A stretch of 64,000 bases of DNA, from positions 2,012,501 through 2,076,500 of the forward strand of contig CP064988.1 in NCBI GenBank assembly GCA_016699855.1. Direction: 5' to 3'. Below, piece by piece: positions 52,671-61,025 of this stretch. Position numbers and translations under genes: made by a program. The first letter of the stretch is position 1. The number at the start of each line of letters is the position of its first letter. Under the pieces are notes generated by a model, which searched no databases, was not told the DNA's origin, and saw nothing but the letters and a program-made list of their open reading frames with translations. The DNA comes from Rhodospirillales bacterium. Its GTDB lineage: Bacteria > Pseudomonadota > Alphaproteobacteria > Reyranellales > Reyranellaceae.

Positions 52671-53228
52671 ATGAAACGGATAGCAGCGGTTCTCGCGGCC
52701 GTCCTGGCGCTGGCGGCGGCGCCGGCGGCGGCGCAGATCGAAATCCTCCTCAGCAAGCCGATCCTCGGCGCCGTCGAGCGCGGCGAGATCGATGCCGTCC
52801 GCCAGGCGCTGCTGAAGGGTGAGAGCCCCAACCAGATCGACGCGCGGCGCCAGCCGCTGCTGATCCTCGCGGTGTCGAAAGGCCACGTCGAGGTCGCCGA
52901 GGTCCTGCTCAAGGGCGGCGCCATCGTCGACGCGACGGACGGCGAGGGCCGCACGGCCCTGCTGCGCGCCGCCGAGCGCAACGATCCGGAGATGGTCCAG
53001 CTCCTGCTGCGCCGCAACGCCAAGCCGAACATCGGCGACCGGGCGGGCATGACGCCCCTGATGCTGGCGGCGCGCAACGGATCGAACGAGATCGCGCGCG
53101 CCCTGCTCGACCGCAAGGCCAATCCGAACGCCGCCGACCACACCGGCAGGACCGCGCTCGCCTACGCCCGCGAGGCGCGCCGCGGCAGCGTCGGCGACCT
53201 GATCCGCCGGGCCGGCGGACGCGAGTGA
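52671..53228 (+). CDS. Exported ankyrin-repeat protein
   Basis: A protein of 185 residues with a signal peptide (MKRIAAVLAAVLALAAAPAAAQ, about residues 1-22) and four ankyrin-type repeats (about 35-160), for example GRTALLRAAERNDPEMVQLLLRRNAKPN and GMTPLMLAARNGSNEIARALLDRKANPN. It should act in the periplasm in protein binding. The ATG at 52671 is chosen for the signal peptide; a GTG at 52653 is possible. It is 76 bp after gshB and converges with the dioxygenase gene, 7 bp apart. Confidence 0.85.
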   Translation: MKRIAAVLAAVLALAAAPAAAQIEILLSKPILGAVERGEIDAVRQALLKGESPNQIDARRQPLLILAVSKGHVEVAEVLLKGGAIVDATDGEGRTALLRAAERNDPEMVQLLLRRNAKPNIGDRAGMTPLMLAARNGSNEIARALLDRKANPNAADHTGRTALAYAREARRGSVGDLIRRAGGRE

Positions 53229-53235
53229 GACGGCG

Positions 53236-54300
53236 TCAGGCGGCCTCGAGCGGCGCGTGCAGCCGGGTCGTCCCCGGCACCACGATGCCGCCACGGTCGC
53301 CGATGTCGATCCTGCCGTAGCGCTGCGCGAACACCGGCGGCAGCGGCCGGGCGCCGGGCACAGCCAGCCATAGCCGCAGCAGATGGCGACGGCGCTCGGG
53401 CTCGGGCCAGTCCACGAAGCCGGTGCGGTCGTGCAGCAGCGTGTGGTTGTGCACGAGCTGGACGTCGCCAGGCGTGAACTCCAGATGGAGGTTGAGCGCC
53501 GGGTCGTTGGCCAGCGAATCGAACATGTCCAAGGCCTCGCGCGACGCCGCGTCGATGCGCGGCGCGTCGGCGAAACGCTGGGCGCTGTCGATGTACTGGC
53601 GCTGGTAGATCGCCGTCAAATGTCCCTCGTGCCAGTTGAACACGGGAATCTCGAAATACGGCTTCATCCCCTCCGGCACCTCGCCGCGCCGGTCGGTCGC
53701 GACCGGGCGCATCAACAGCGCCAGCAGATCGGGGCGCCGCCGGCGCATCTCGTTGAAGATCGTGGTCGAGCTGACCAGCGTCGACAACCCGCCGCTGCGC
53801 GACGTGCGCAGGCACAGCAACCCGACGACGTCGCAGGAATCGGTGTGGTAGGTCTGCCGCTCGTTGGTCTGGTAGATGCGGACGTTGGGATCGCCGCTGC
53901 TGAGGCCCATGTCCTTGACGTGGCCCAGCACGTGCCCCTTGGCGTTTTGCGAACGGGCCGAGCCGATATGCACGCCGAGCCCGAAATAGGCGGTCGCGGA
54001 CTGGCGGATGGTCCACCGGTCGACCGGCAGGCCGCGCAGCACGGTGAACCCCCGGCCGCGCAGCAACTCGTCCTTGGCGCGCGCCAGGCGGGCGGTGACG
54101 GTCGGCAGCGGAAACGCGGCCGCGGTCATGTCCGCGATATCTGTGCCGCGGGCCACGAAGGCGTCGGTCGCCGCCTCGATCTCGGCGACCTCCGCCGGCG
54201 ACAGGCGGACCAGCCAGTCGTCGCGGCGCAGCACCTCGGGGCCGTACCAGGCGGCGGGGCCGTCCTGTTCGGGCGGTAGTCGGGCGGTCTCGGCGTCCAT
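53236..54300 (-). CDS. TauD/TfdA family Fe(II)/2-oxoglutarate dioxygenase
   Basis: A 354-residue non-haem iron oxygenase. The iron triad is likely the His and Asp of TYHTDSCD (near residue 158) and the His of VHNHTLLHDRTGF (near 297). The downstream RRHLLRLWL gives the 2-oxoglutarate-binding Arg. The subfamily reads RIYQTNERQTYHTDSCDVVGLLCLRTSRSGG. The family hydroxylates taurine, carnitine or gamma-butyrobetaine, or herbicides; the substrate here is not assignable. An XRE regulator gene lies upstream on the same strand but is separated by 95 bp and is likely unrelated. Confidence 0.9.
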   Translation of the reverse strand: MDAETARLPPEQDGPAAWYGPEVLRRDDWLVRLSPAEVAEIEAATDAFVARGTDIADMTAAAFPLPTVTARLARAKDELLRGRGFTVLRGLPVDRWTIRQSATAYFGLGVHIGSARSQNAKGHVLGHVKDMGLSSGDPNVRIYQTNERQTYHTDSCDVVGLLCLRTSRSGGLSTLVSSTTIFNEMRRRRPDLLALLMRPVATDRRGEVPEGMKPYFEIPVFNWHEGHLTAIYQRQYIDSAQRFADAPRIDAASREALDMFDSLANDPALNLHLEFTPGDVQLVHNHTLLHDRTGFVDWPEPERRRHLLRLWLAVPGARPLPPVFAQRYGRIDIGDRGGIVVPGTTRLHAPLEAA

Positions 54301-54395
54301 TTCCGGCGGCTCCCCTCGGATGACGGGAACCGGTTTAGCGCCGTCGCGCGCCGACCGTAAAGCCGGACTGAGGTAGGCTGGCGAACCGCGGGGGT

Positions 54396-54851
54396 CTACT
54401 TGCGCTTGGCCGCCGAGGCGAGCTTGACGGCGCGGGAGGCCGAACCGACCGCCTTGACCATCTCGAAGATGCGCTTGCGGACCTTGGCGTCGTCGATCTT
54501 GTAGTAGCCGCGCACCAGCTCGAGCGTCTCGCGCTTGGCCAGCGGGTCCTTCTCCTCGTTGAACGAGGCGGCGTCCTCCGAGAAACCGCCCTTGCGGCCG
54601 CGGCCCTTGCGGGCGCCGACCAGCACGTTGACCGGCATGTCCTCGAAAAAGTACGAGACCGGCACGTCCAGGACCTTGCTGAACTCGTACAAGCGGCTGG
54701 AACCGATGCGGTTGGCGCCGCGCTCGTACTTCTGGATCTGCTGGAACGTGAGGCCGACCGATTCGCCGAGTTTCTCCTGACTCATGCCCAAGAGCGTGCG
54801 CCGCTGCCGGACACGCAACCCGACATGGACGTCCACGGGATGACCTGCCAT
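54396..54851 (-). CDS. XRE-family helix-turn-helix transcriptional regulator
   Basis: A 151-residue regulator with an N-terminal HTH_3 domain (VHVGLRVRQRRTLLGMSQEKLGESVGLTFQQIQKYERGANRIGSSRLYEFSKVLDVPVSYFFED) and a basic central stretch (GARKGRGRKGGFSED). The rest of the C-terminus (TLELVRGYYKIDDAKVRKRIFEMVKAV) is helical and probably oligomerises. This alphaproteobacterial family (PraR-type) often lies beside lnt and metK; lnt is just upstream here, metK is not. The ATG at 54851 follows GGGAG. A longer upstream frame (to 55103) is AT-rich leader, not protein. Confidence 0.9.
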   Translation of the reverse strand: MAGHPVDVHVGLRVRQRRTLLGMSQEKLGESVGLTFQQIQKYERGANRIGSSRLYEFSKVLDVPVSYFFEDMPVNVLVGARKGRGRKGGFSEDAASFNEEKDPLAKRETLELVRGYYKIDDAKVRKRIFEMVKAVGSASRAVKLASAAKRK

Positions 54852-54994
54852 GACTCGAACTCCCAGATGATCGTCCGACGCGCCCCACAACGCGTCTAGC
54901 CGCTGCGACATCGTCCCGGCCGGATGGCCCTGCCCGGGCCCGATACCACCGGACGTCCCAAGACAGACTTCCCAATCCATACGCCAGCGGTCGT

Positions 54995-55118
54995 TATGGG
55001 AACCGACCTGTTTCGTTATAATGCCGTTAAATGTTATTAATGAAAATACATTTGTTGATATTCGAGGTTGATTCTCGCAAAATTGAACGCCTGAAGGTTG
55101 CACTCCGAACGAAAATTC
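54995..55118. promoter_or_regulatory. AT-rich region upstream of the XRE regulator gene
   Basis: About 54995-55118 is markedly richer in A+T than the surrounding sequence, with TTATAAT (about 55016-55022) and several short AT runs around 55027-55060. It lies between the XRE gene start (54851) and the lnt stop (55119). It likely holds the promoter of the XRE gene, whose leader would then be 150 bases or more. I cannot place a confident -35/-10 pair. Confidence 0.4.
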
Positions 55119-56720
55119 TTATCGCCGACGCGGCCCGGCGCCCCACCCGGCAATCCCGAGCATGCCCACCAGCAACGCGAGAAACGTCCAATCGCTCCAT
55201 CGCGCGTAGAACGTCGGCGGCAGGGCGGCCGGCAACTCATGGTCGATCACGCCGGTCTTGTTCATGCCCAGCCGCGCCTCGATGCGCCCGTACGGGTCGA
55301 TCGCGGCGGAGATTCCGGTGTTGGCCACCCGGATCTGCGGCAGCCCCTCCTCTATGGATCGCATGCGGGCGCTGACGAGATGCTGATGGGGGCCGCTGGA
55401 TTCACCGAACCAGGAGTCGTTGGTGACGTTGAGGATCCAGCCGGGCCGGTCGGCGCCGTCGACCACAGCGCCGGGGAAGATCACCTCGTAGCAGATGACC
55501 ACCGCCATCGCCGGTAGACCCGGCAGGCGGATCGTGCGGCGCTCGGCGCCGGCCTCGAACGAGCCCCGGCCGATCGTGTCCGCGAGAATCGGGAACCAGC
55601 GGCGCAACGGCAGGTACTCGCCCAGCGGGACGAGGTGGATTTTATCGTAGGTGGCGAGGATCGCGCCGCCGCCGTCGACCGCGTGCAGGCTGTTCCAGAT
55701 CGGCCGCTGGCCGCCCGGCGGCGCGACGGCGGTCTCGGCCGGGGTCATCGCGCCGCGGGGCGCGCCCAGCAGCAGATAGCCGCCGGGCGGCACGATCCGG
55801 GCCGCCATCCGCCGGTAGTCCGGCGATTCCGCGAACACGAACGGCGTCGCGGTCTCCGGCCAGATCACCACCTTGGTCGCGGCCGGACGCTCCAGCGTGC
55901 TCAGGCGCATCAGCTGCTCGAAATGCCGGTCGCGCAGCTCGCGGCGCCACTTCTCCCCCTGCGGCACGTTGGGCTGCACCAGCCGCAGCGACACCGTCGG
56001 CGAGGCCGGTGTCGACGGCGCCAGCCGAAGCGCGCCGGCCGCGAACGGCGCCGCCAGCGCCAGCGCCGCCAGTCCGAGGCCGATCCGCGGCACCGCGGTC
56101 AGCGCCGCCGGCAGGCCGAGCAGCGCCACGGTGAGCGCGCTCAGCCCGTAGCTGCCGACCCACGCCGCCGGCTGCGCCAGCGCGTCGGCGAACATCCAGA
56201 CGTGGGACGCGGGATTCCACGGATAGCCGGTGAAGACGTGGCCGCGCAGCCATTCGAAGCCCGCGGACGCCGCGCCGAACGCCACCGGGCCGCGCCAGCC
56301 CGCGCCGATCGCAGGCCGGCGCGCCACGAGCCATGCCCAGCTCGATCCCGCGAAGCCGACGAACAAGGCCAGCAGCACCGCCAGGCCGCCGACGATCGGC
56401 GGACCGAAGGCGGCGAAATCCGCCGGCGGCACCTGGAACGCCTCGAGGATCCACAGGCTGCCGACGGTGAAGTAGCCCGTGCCCCACAGCGTTCCGTCGA
56501 GCATGCCGCGGCGGCCCGGCCGCGCCGCGCCGGACGCGGCGGCGCCGGTCAGCAGCCACAGCAGGCCGACGAGGCCCACCGGCATCAGCGGGAAGACATG
56601 CCATGGCGGCATCGAGAAGCCGGCGCCGGTGCCCAGCGCCAGCGCCAGCGCCCAGCGGCGCCAGCCGCGCAGCCCGCCGATGCCGCGCGCCACCGCGCCG
56701 ACGCGATCGAACACACCCAT
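55119..56720 (-). CDS. lnt: Apolipoprotein N-acyltransferase Lnt
   Basis: An inner-membrane enzyme that adds the third acyl chain to lipoproteins. The 533-residue protein has an N-terminal membrane domain (about eight helices, residues 20-225) and a C-terminal nitrilase-like periplasmic domain. The catalytic triad is Glu in VVIWPETATPF, Lys in TYDKIHLVPLGEYLP and Cys in VVICYEVIFP. It ends in a last helix WTFLALLVGMLGIAGW. The ATG at 56720 is chosen for the family length; earlier frame (MLRPRRAHD) is not family-like. The XRE regulator follows it. Confidence 0.94.
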   Translation of the reverse strand: MGVFDRVGAVARGIGGLRGWRRWALALALGTGAGFSMPPWHVFPLMPVGLVGLLWLLTGAAASGAARPGRRGMLDGTLWGTGYFTVGSLWILEAFQVPPADFAAFGPPIVGGLAVLLALFVGFAGSSWAWLVARRPAIGAGWRGPVAFGAASAGFEWLRGHVFTGYPWNPASHVWMFADALAQPAAWVGSYGLSALTVALLGLPAALTAVPRIGLGLAALALAAPFAAGALRLAPSTPASPTVSLRLVQPNVPQGEKWRRELRDRHFEQLMRLSTLERPAATKVVIWPETATPFVFAESPDYRRMAARIVPPGGYLLLGAPRGAMTPAETAVAPPGGQRPIWNSLHAVDGGGAILATYDKIHLVPLGEYLPLRRWFPILADTIGRGSFEAGAERRTIRLPGLPAMAVVICYEVIFPGAVVDGADRPGWILNVTNDSWFGESSGPHQHLVSARMRSIEEGLPQIRVANTGISAAIDPYGRIEARLGMNKTGVIDHELPAALPPTFYARWSDWTFLALLVGMLGIAGWGAGPRRR

Positions 56721-56804
56721 GCCGCCGTTGTAGCGCGCCGGCGGCGGCCACGCATCATGGGCGCGGCGCGGCCGGAGCACATCCCGACGGGGAGATGCTC
56801 CGCC

Positions 56805-56869
56805 GTCATCCCGAGCGCGGCGAGGGATTCAGGGACGGCGCCTTGATCCCTCGCTGCGCTCGGGATGAC
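56805..56869. repeat. 65-bp imperfect palindromic repeat of the GTCATCCCGAGCGC type
   Basis: The left arm GTCATCCCGAGCGCGGCGAG (56805-56824, extending through GGAT) is inverse to the right arm ATCCCTCGCTGCGCTCGGGA (56846-56865, extending to GAC). Short loop GACGGCGCC lies between. I recall the GTCATCCCGAGCGCAGCGAG motif as a dispersed intergenic repeat in alphaproteobacteria. It separates lnt from the acyl-CoA synthetase gene and may act as a transcript end, though both flanking genes read the same way. Confidence 0.75.
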
Positions 56870-56934
56870 AGTGGGGGTCGGAATGTCGGAATGGACGCCT
56901 ATCCAACGCCAGCGTCTACAGCTTCAGCCCTGCG

Positions 56935-57050
56935 CGCTCGACGCGCACGGCGGCGCGCGGATGGTCACAACGGCGGCTCGATGCGCACCGCGACGCGCGG
57001 CCGCGCCGCGCGGACGGTCACAACGGCAGCTCGACGCGTACGACGCCGGG
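56935..57050. repeat. Tandem degenerate duplication of the 3' end of the synthetase-acetyltransferase gene
   Basis: GGTCACAACGGCGGCTCGAT (56963-56982) repeats GGTCACAACGGCAGCTCGAC (57016-57035), the stop and last codons of the gene, 53 bp apart. The upstream copy would encode RVAVRIEPPL-stop in the minus direction, against VRVELPL-stop in the gene. A third partial unit (GCTCGACGCGCACGGC) lies near 56936. Confidence 0.6.
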
Positions 57051-59426
57051 GTCCTCGCGGTCGCGGGCGGCGCGGAAGCCGAGGCGGCGGCACAAGGTCA
57101 GCATCGGCTCGTTCTCGGCCAGCACCATGCCGGTCAACGTCTTGAGGCCGCTCGCGCGGGCGTAGGCGATGATCCGCTCCATCAGCAGCGTGCCCAGACC
57201 GCGGCCCTTCAGATCGGTGCGCACGGTGACGGCGAACTCCGCCGACTCGTTGTCGGGATCGGCGGCCAGCCGCACCACGCCCCAGCCATGCGACGCGCCG
57301 TCGGGCTCGACACCGATCGCGACCAGCGCCATCTGGCGGTCGTAGTCGAGCTGCGTCAGGCGCGCCGCCATGTCGTGCGACAGCCGCGCCATCGGCGCGA
57401 AGAAGCGCAGGCGTACGTCCTCGCGGTCCATCCGCCCGATCATGCGGATGACCTCCGGCTCGTCCTCCGGCCGCAGCGGGCGCAAGGCGAACGACGTGCC
57501 GTCGCGCAGCGTCTCCCGCCGCTCCAGCTCCTTCGGATAGGGCCGGATCGCCAGCCGCGGCGCCGCCCGCGGCGCCGGCGTCAGCCACACCCGCGCCTCC
57601 ATCGCGATCACCCCGGCGCCGTCGACCCGCAGCGGATCGATCCGCAGGGTCGCGACGTCGGGCAGCTCGACGGCGATCTGCGCCACCTTGATCAAGGTCA
57701 GCGCCAGCGCGTCGAGCGCCACCGGCGCGCGCTCGGAATCGCCCTGCAGCAGGCGCCAGACGCGGGTGCGCGCCATCGCCTCGCGCGCGAGGTGCATGTT
57801 GAGCGGCGGCAGCGCCAGCGCCCGGTCGTCGAGACGCCGTCCGACCAGACCGCCGCGACCGAACACCACCACCGGCCCGAACACCGGATCGTCGCGCAGC
57901 GCCACCACCAGATCGTAGGCGTCGACCTCGACCGGCCGGAACGTCGGCGCCGTCGTGATCGACGCGGCGCGCAGCAGCGCCAGCGATTCGACGGATGACA
58001 GCTCGATCCGCCCCGCCCGGCGCGCGGCGTCGATCACCGCCCTGGCGGCGGCGATGTCGATGGCGAACGCCTCCGGCTGCGAGGCCGGCGTCTCCATCAG
58101 GATCTCGCGGTTGCGCCGGAACTGCACGAGATGCATGAAGCCGCGCACCGCCTGGCGCGGCGTGTCGTAGACCGGAAGCCCCGCCGCCGTGAACGCCTCG
58201 CGCGCGCCGCGCTGCGTCTCGCCGCCGACCCAGCTCGCCAGCACCGGCTTGCGCGTGCCCGAGGCCGCCGCCGCGGCGATCACCGCGTCGGCGGCGGCGC
58301 GGGAATCGACGAAGGCCGACGGCGCCTGCGTCACCAGCAGCGCGTCGACCATCGGATCGTCGAGCGCCGCTGAGGTGGCCGCCGTGTAACGCTCCGGCGG
58401 CGCGTCGCTGCCGATGTCGTTCGGCCCGCCGCCCGCCGCGGCGACGAGGCGCCCGCCCAGCTCGTGCAGCGCGTCGGCCGCGAGCACGCCCAGACCGCCG
58501 CCATTGGCGAGGATCGCCAGCCGGTCGCCGGAGGGATGCCGCTTGGCGGCCAACGTGGTCGTCGCCTCGAACAACTCGTCGAGATCGCCGACCCGCAGCA
58601 TGCCGGCGCGGCGGAACGCCGCCTCGTAGACCTCGTCGGCGCCGACCGCGCCGCCCGGCGCGTGGACGGCGCGCGCCGAGGCCGGCGTGCGGCCGGTCTT
58701 GAGCGCGATCACCGGCTTGGACCGGGCCGCGGCGCGCGCCGCCGACAGGAAACGCCGGGAGTCGCGCACCGATTCGATGTGCACGAGGATGGCGCGCGTG
58801 CGCTCGTCCAGCGCCAGCCAGTCGAGCATCAAGCCGAAATCGACATCGACCGCCTCGCCCAGGGTGACGACGTGGCTGAAGCCGATGCGCCGGGTCGCCG
58901 CCCAGTCCAGCGCCGCCGACGCGACCGCCGCCGATTGCGTCACGAAGGCCAGATCGCCGTCGGGCGCGGCCGTGGCCAGCAGGCTGGCGTCGAGCCCGAT
59001 CGCCGGCGATTGCAGCCCGGCCGAGGCCGGCCCCAGCAGGCTCATCCCGGCGCGCCGCGCGTAGCGCGTCGCCAGCTCGACGGCCTTGCCGTGGCGGCGC
59101 TGATCGCCGCCGCCGAGATCGGCCGCGAACACCACGGCGGCGCGGCAGCCGCGTTTCGCCAGATCGCGCACCGCGCCGGGCACGGCCGCCGCAGGCGCGG
59201 CGATCAGCGCGAGATCGGGAATCTCCGGCAGGTCCTTCGGCGCGCGGAACGCCGGCCGCGCGGCGTCGACGCGGCCCTTGGGATTGACCGGCCACACCGC
59301 GCCCTTGAACGCGCCCGACGTGAGGCGCCGCAGCAGCAGCTCGCCGACCGACCCGGGCCGCGCGCTGGCGCCGATCAGCGCCACCGACCGCGGCCGCAGC
59401 ATGGTCTCGAGACGGCGCAGACTCAT
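57018..59426 (-). CDS. Acyl-CoA synthetase (ADP-forming)-like protein fused to a GNAT acetyltransferase (Pat type)
   Basis: A protein of 802 residues. Domains in order are CoA-binding (MLRPRSVALIGASARPGSVGELLLRRL, about 8-130), succinyl-CoA ligase-like (about 145-440, with VHAPGGAVGADEVYEAAFRRAGMLRV), a degenerate ATP-grasp region (about 460-620) and a GNAT domain (about 630-800, with LKGRGLGTLLMERIIAYARASGLKTL and ENEPMLTLCRRLGFR). This is the protein lysine acetyltransferase (Pat) architecture that acetylates and inactivates acyl-CoA synthetases, usually with regulatory rather than synthetase activity. ATG at 59426 starts at MSLRRLETMLRPRSV. No good ribosome site is visible. The C-terminus is duplicated past the stop. 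Confidence 0.9.
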   Translation of the reverse strand: MSLRRLETMLRPRSVALIGASARPGSVGELLLRRLTSGAFKGAVWPVNPKGRVDAARPAFRAPKDLPEIPDLALIAAPAAAVPGAVRDLAKRGCRAAVVFAADLGGGDQRRHGKAVELATRYARRAGMSLLGPASAGLQSPAIGLDASLLATAAPDGDLAFVTQSAAVASAALDWAATRRIGFSHVVTLGEAVDVDFGLMLDWLALDERTRAILVHIESVRDSRRFLSAARAAARSKPVIALKTGRTPASARAVHAPGGAVGADEVYEAAFRRAGMLRVGDLDELFEATTTLAAKRHPSGDRLAILANGGGLGVLAADALHELGGRLVAAAGGGPNDIGSDAPPERYTAATSAALDDPMVDALLVTQAPSAFVDSRAAADAVIAAAAASGTRKPVLASWVGGETQRGAREAFTAAGLPVYDTPRQAVRGFMHLVQFRRNREILMETPASQPEAFAIDIAAARAVIDAARRAGRIELSSVESLALLRAASITTAPTFRPVEVDAYDLVVALRDDPVFGPVVVFGRGGLVGRRLDDRALALPPLNMHLAREAMARTRVWRLLQGDSERAPVALDALALTLIKVAQIAVELPDVATLRIDPLRVDGAGVIAMEARVWLTPAPRAAPRLAIRPYPKELERRETLRDGTSFALRPLRPEDEPEVIRMIGRMDREDVRLRFFAPMARLSHDMAARLTQLDYDRQMALVAIGVEPDGASHGWGVVRLAADPDNESAEFAVTVRTDLKGRGLGTLLMERIIAYARASGLKTLTGMVLAENEPMLTLCRRLGFRAARDREDPGVVRVELPL

Positions 59427-59511
59427 GCCATCAACATGGGCCCCCGCCGCGGCCCCTGCCAAGCCACGATCAGCGACCCGTCGTCGCGGGCCGTCGTGGG
59501 CGCCGCCGTAT

Positions 59512-59721
59512 TCCCTCTCCGCCGCGCAGCGGGGGAGAGGGAGGGGACCCGCCGCGTAGCGGTGGGGAGGGTGAGGTGGTCGTGGTATCGGGCGCGTTGT
59601 CGATGGAGATGCGACGAGCGTTCATATCGAGCGTCGATGACGCCACCGCCACCCACCTCACCCTTCCCATGCTTCGCATGGGCCCCTTCCCTCTCCCCCC
59701 ACTACGTGGGCGGAGAGGGAG
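59512..59721. repeat. Intergenic inverted-repeat element, copy B, overlapping the 3' end of ampG
   Basis: Arm 1 (59512-59580) holds GGGAGAGGGAGGGGACCCG and ends GGGAGGGTGAGGTGG. Arm 2 (59651-59721) is its inverse, starting ACCCACCTCACCC, then CCATGCTTCGCATGGGCC and CTTCCCTCTCC. The reverse of arm 2 closely matches the arm of copy A (38050-38091), down to the CCATGC/GCATGG core. It lies between the synthetase gene and ampG; the last codons of ampG (SPSPPT-stop) fall inside arm 2. The gap 59427-59701 holds only this element. Confidence 0.8.
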
Positions 59722-60997
59722 AAGAAGGCGCCGGCCGCGCCCGATGCAGCCACCACAGGCCGGCGACCAGCGCCAGGCCGGGGACCGCCAGCAATGTCGT
59801 GAGCGCCCAGAACGCCGGCCAGCTCACGCTCTCCGCCAGATAGCCGCTGCCCGACGACATCACGGTGCGTCCCAGCGCCGTCAGCGAGGTGAACAGCGCG
59901 TACTGCGTGCCCGCCATCCCCGAGGTGCACAGGCTCGACAGGTAGGCGACCAGCGCGATCGCGCCCATCGAGCCGGTGAAATTGTCGATCGTGATGGCGA
60001 CGGTCAGCACCACGACGTCGTGGCCGGCCACCGCCTGCCACGCGAAGAGCAGGTTGGTGACGGCCTGCAGCGCGCCGCCGATCAGCAGCGCCTTGAACAG
60101 GCCGTAGCGCGCCACCACGACGCCGCCGACGATGCCGCCCAGCAGCGTGCCGGCGACGCCGAAGCTCTTGGTGACGCCGAAGATCTCCGGCCCGGAGAAG
60201 CCCAGCGCGACCAGGAACGGCCGCGTCATGGTGCCGCCGATGGCGTCGCCGAATTTGTAGAACATGGCGAACAGCAGCACGAGCAGCCAGCCGCGGTAGC
60301 GGATGAACTCGGCGAACGGCGCCACCACGGCGCCCAGCGCCCAGTCCGCCGCCGTCGTGAACGGCCGCCGCGCGACCTTCGGCTCCGGCGACATCAGCGT
60401 GATGACCAGCGTCGAGGCCATCAGCGCGGCGAGGATCGTGAACACCGCCGGCCACGACATGAACGCCGGCAGCAGCAGCACCAGCGCGTCGACCGTCCAC
60501 AGCGCCACGCGGTAGCCGAGCTGGGTCGTGGCCGAGCCGGCGCCCTGCTCGTGCTCGGCCAGCGCCTCGATGCGGTAGGCGTCGATGGCGATGTCCTGGG
60601 TCGCGGAGAAGAACGCGATCAGCACCGCGAACAGCGCCGTCCACCACGGATCGACGGTGGGATCGCTCCAGCCCAGCCCGGTGATGCACGCGACCAGCGC
60701 GACCTGCGACACCAGCATCCACGAGCGCCGGCGGCCCAGCAGCCGGTCGAGGACGGGGATCGCGAGCTGGTCGACCAGCGGCGCCCACACGAATTTGAAC
60801 GTGTACGGCGCGCCGACCAGCGCGAACAGACCGATGGTCTTGAGGTCGACGCCGACCTTGCTGAGCCAGTAGCTCAGCGACGACAGGGTCAGCAGCAGCG
60901 GCATGCCGCTGGCGAAACCCTGCAGCAGGATCGTGAGCTGCTTGCGGTCGCGGTAGACCTCGGCGGCGTCGCGCCAGCGTCGCATCGTGGCGTTCAC
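59702..60997 (-). CDS. ampG: AmpG-like muropeptide MFS transporter
   Basis: A 431-residue MFS permease with about 12 helices that would import anhydro-muropeptides for cell-wall recycling. It starts MNATMRRWRDAAEVYRDRKQLTILLQGFASGMPLLLTLSSLSYWLSKVGVDLKTIGLFALVGAPYTFKFVWAPLVDQ, the AmpG N-terminal signature, and has FSATQDIAIDAYRIEAL and YGLFKALLIGG. It fits with the lytic transglycosylase at 16361. The end SPSPPT lies in the inverted-repeat element, so the normal C-terminus may have been replaced. The PfkB gene lies upstream (28 bp) on the same strand. Confidence 0.9.
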   Translation of the reverse strand: MNATMRRWRDAAEVYRDRKQLTILLQGFASGMPLLLTLSSLSYWLSKVGVDLKTIGLFALVGAPYTFKFVWAPLVDQLAIPVLDRLLGRRRSWMLVSQVALVACITGLGWSDPTVDPWWTALFAVLIAFFSATQDIAIDAYRIEALAEHEQGAGSATTQLGYRVALWTVDALVLLLPAFMSWPAVFTILAALMASTLVITLMSPEPKVARRPFTTAADWALGAVVAPFAEFIRYRGWLLVLLFAMFYKFGDAIGGTMTRPFLVALGFSGPEIFGVTKSFGVAGTLLGGIVGGVVVARYGLFKALLIGGALQAVTNLLFAWQAVAGHDVVVLTVAITIDNFTGSMGAIALVAYLSSLCTSGMAGTQYALFTSLTALGRTVMSSGSGYLAESVSWPAFWALTTLLAVPGLALVAGLWWLHRARPAPSSPSPPT

Positions 60998-61025
60998 GCC
61001 CCGGCTCCCGGCCCGCGGCGGCGGC

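Noticed and set aside
54852..55103. N-terminal extension of the XRE regulator
   Set aside because: The added residues come from AT-rich leader and do not resemble the family start; ATG at 54851 has a ribosome site.
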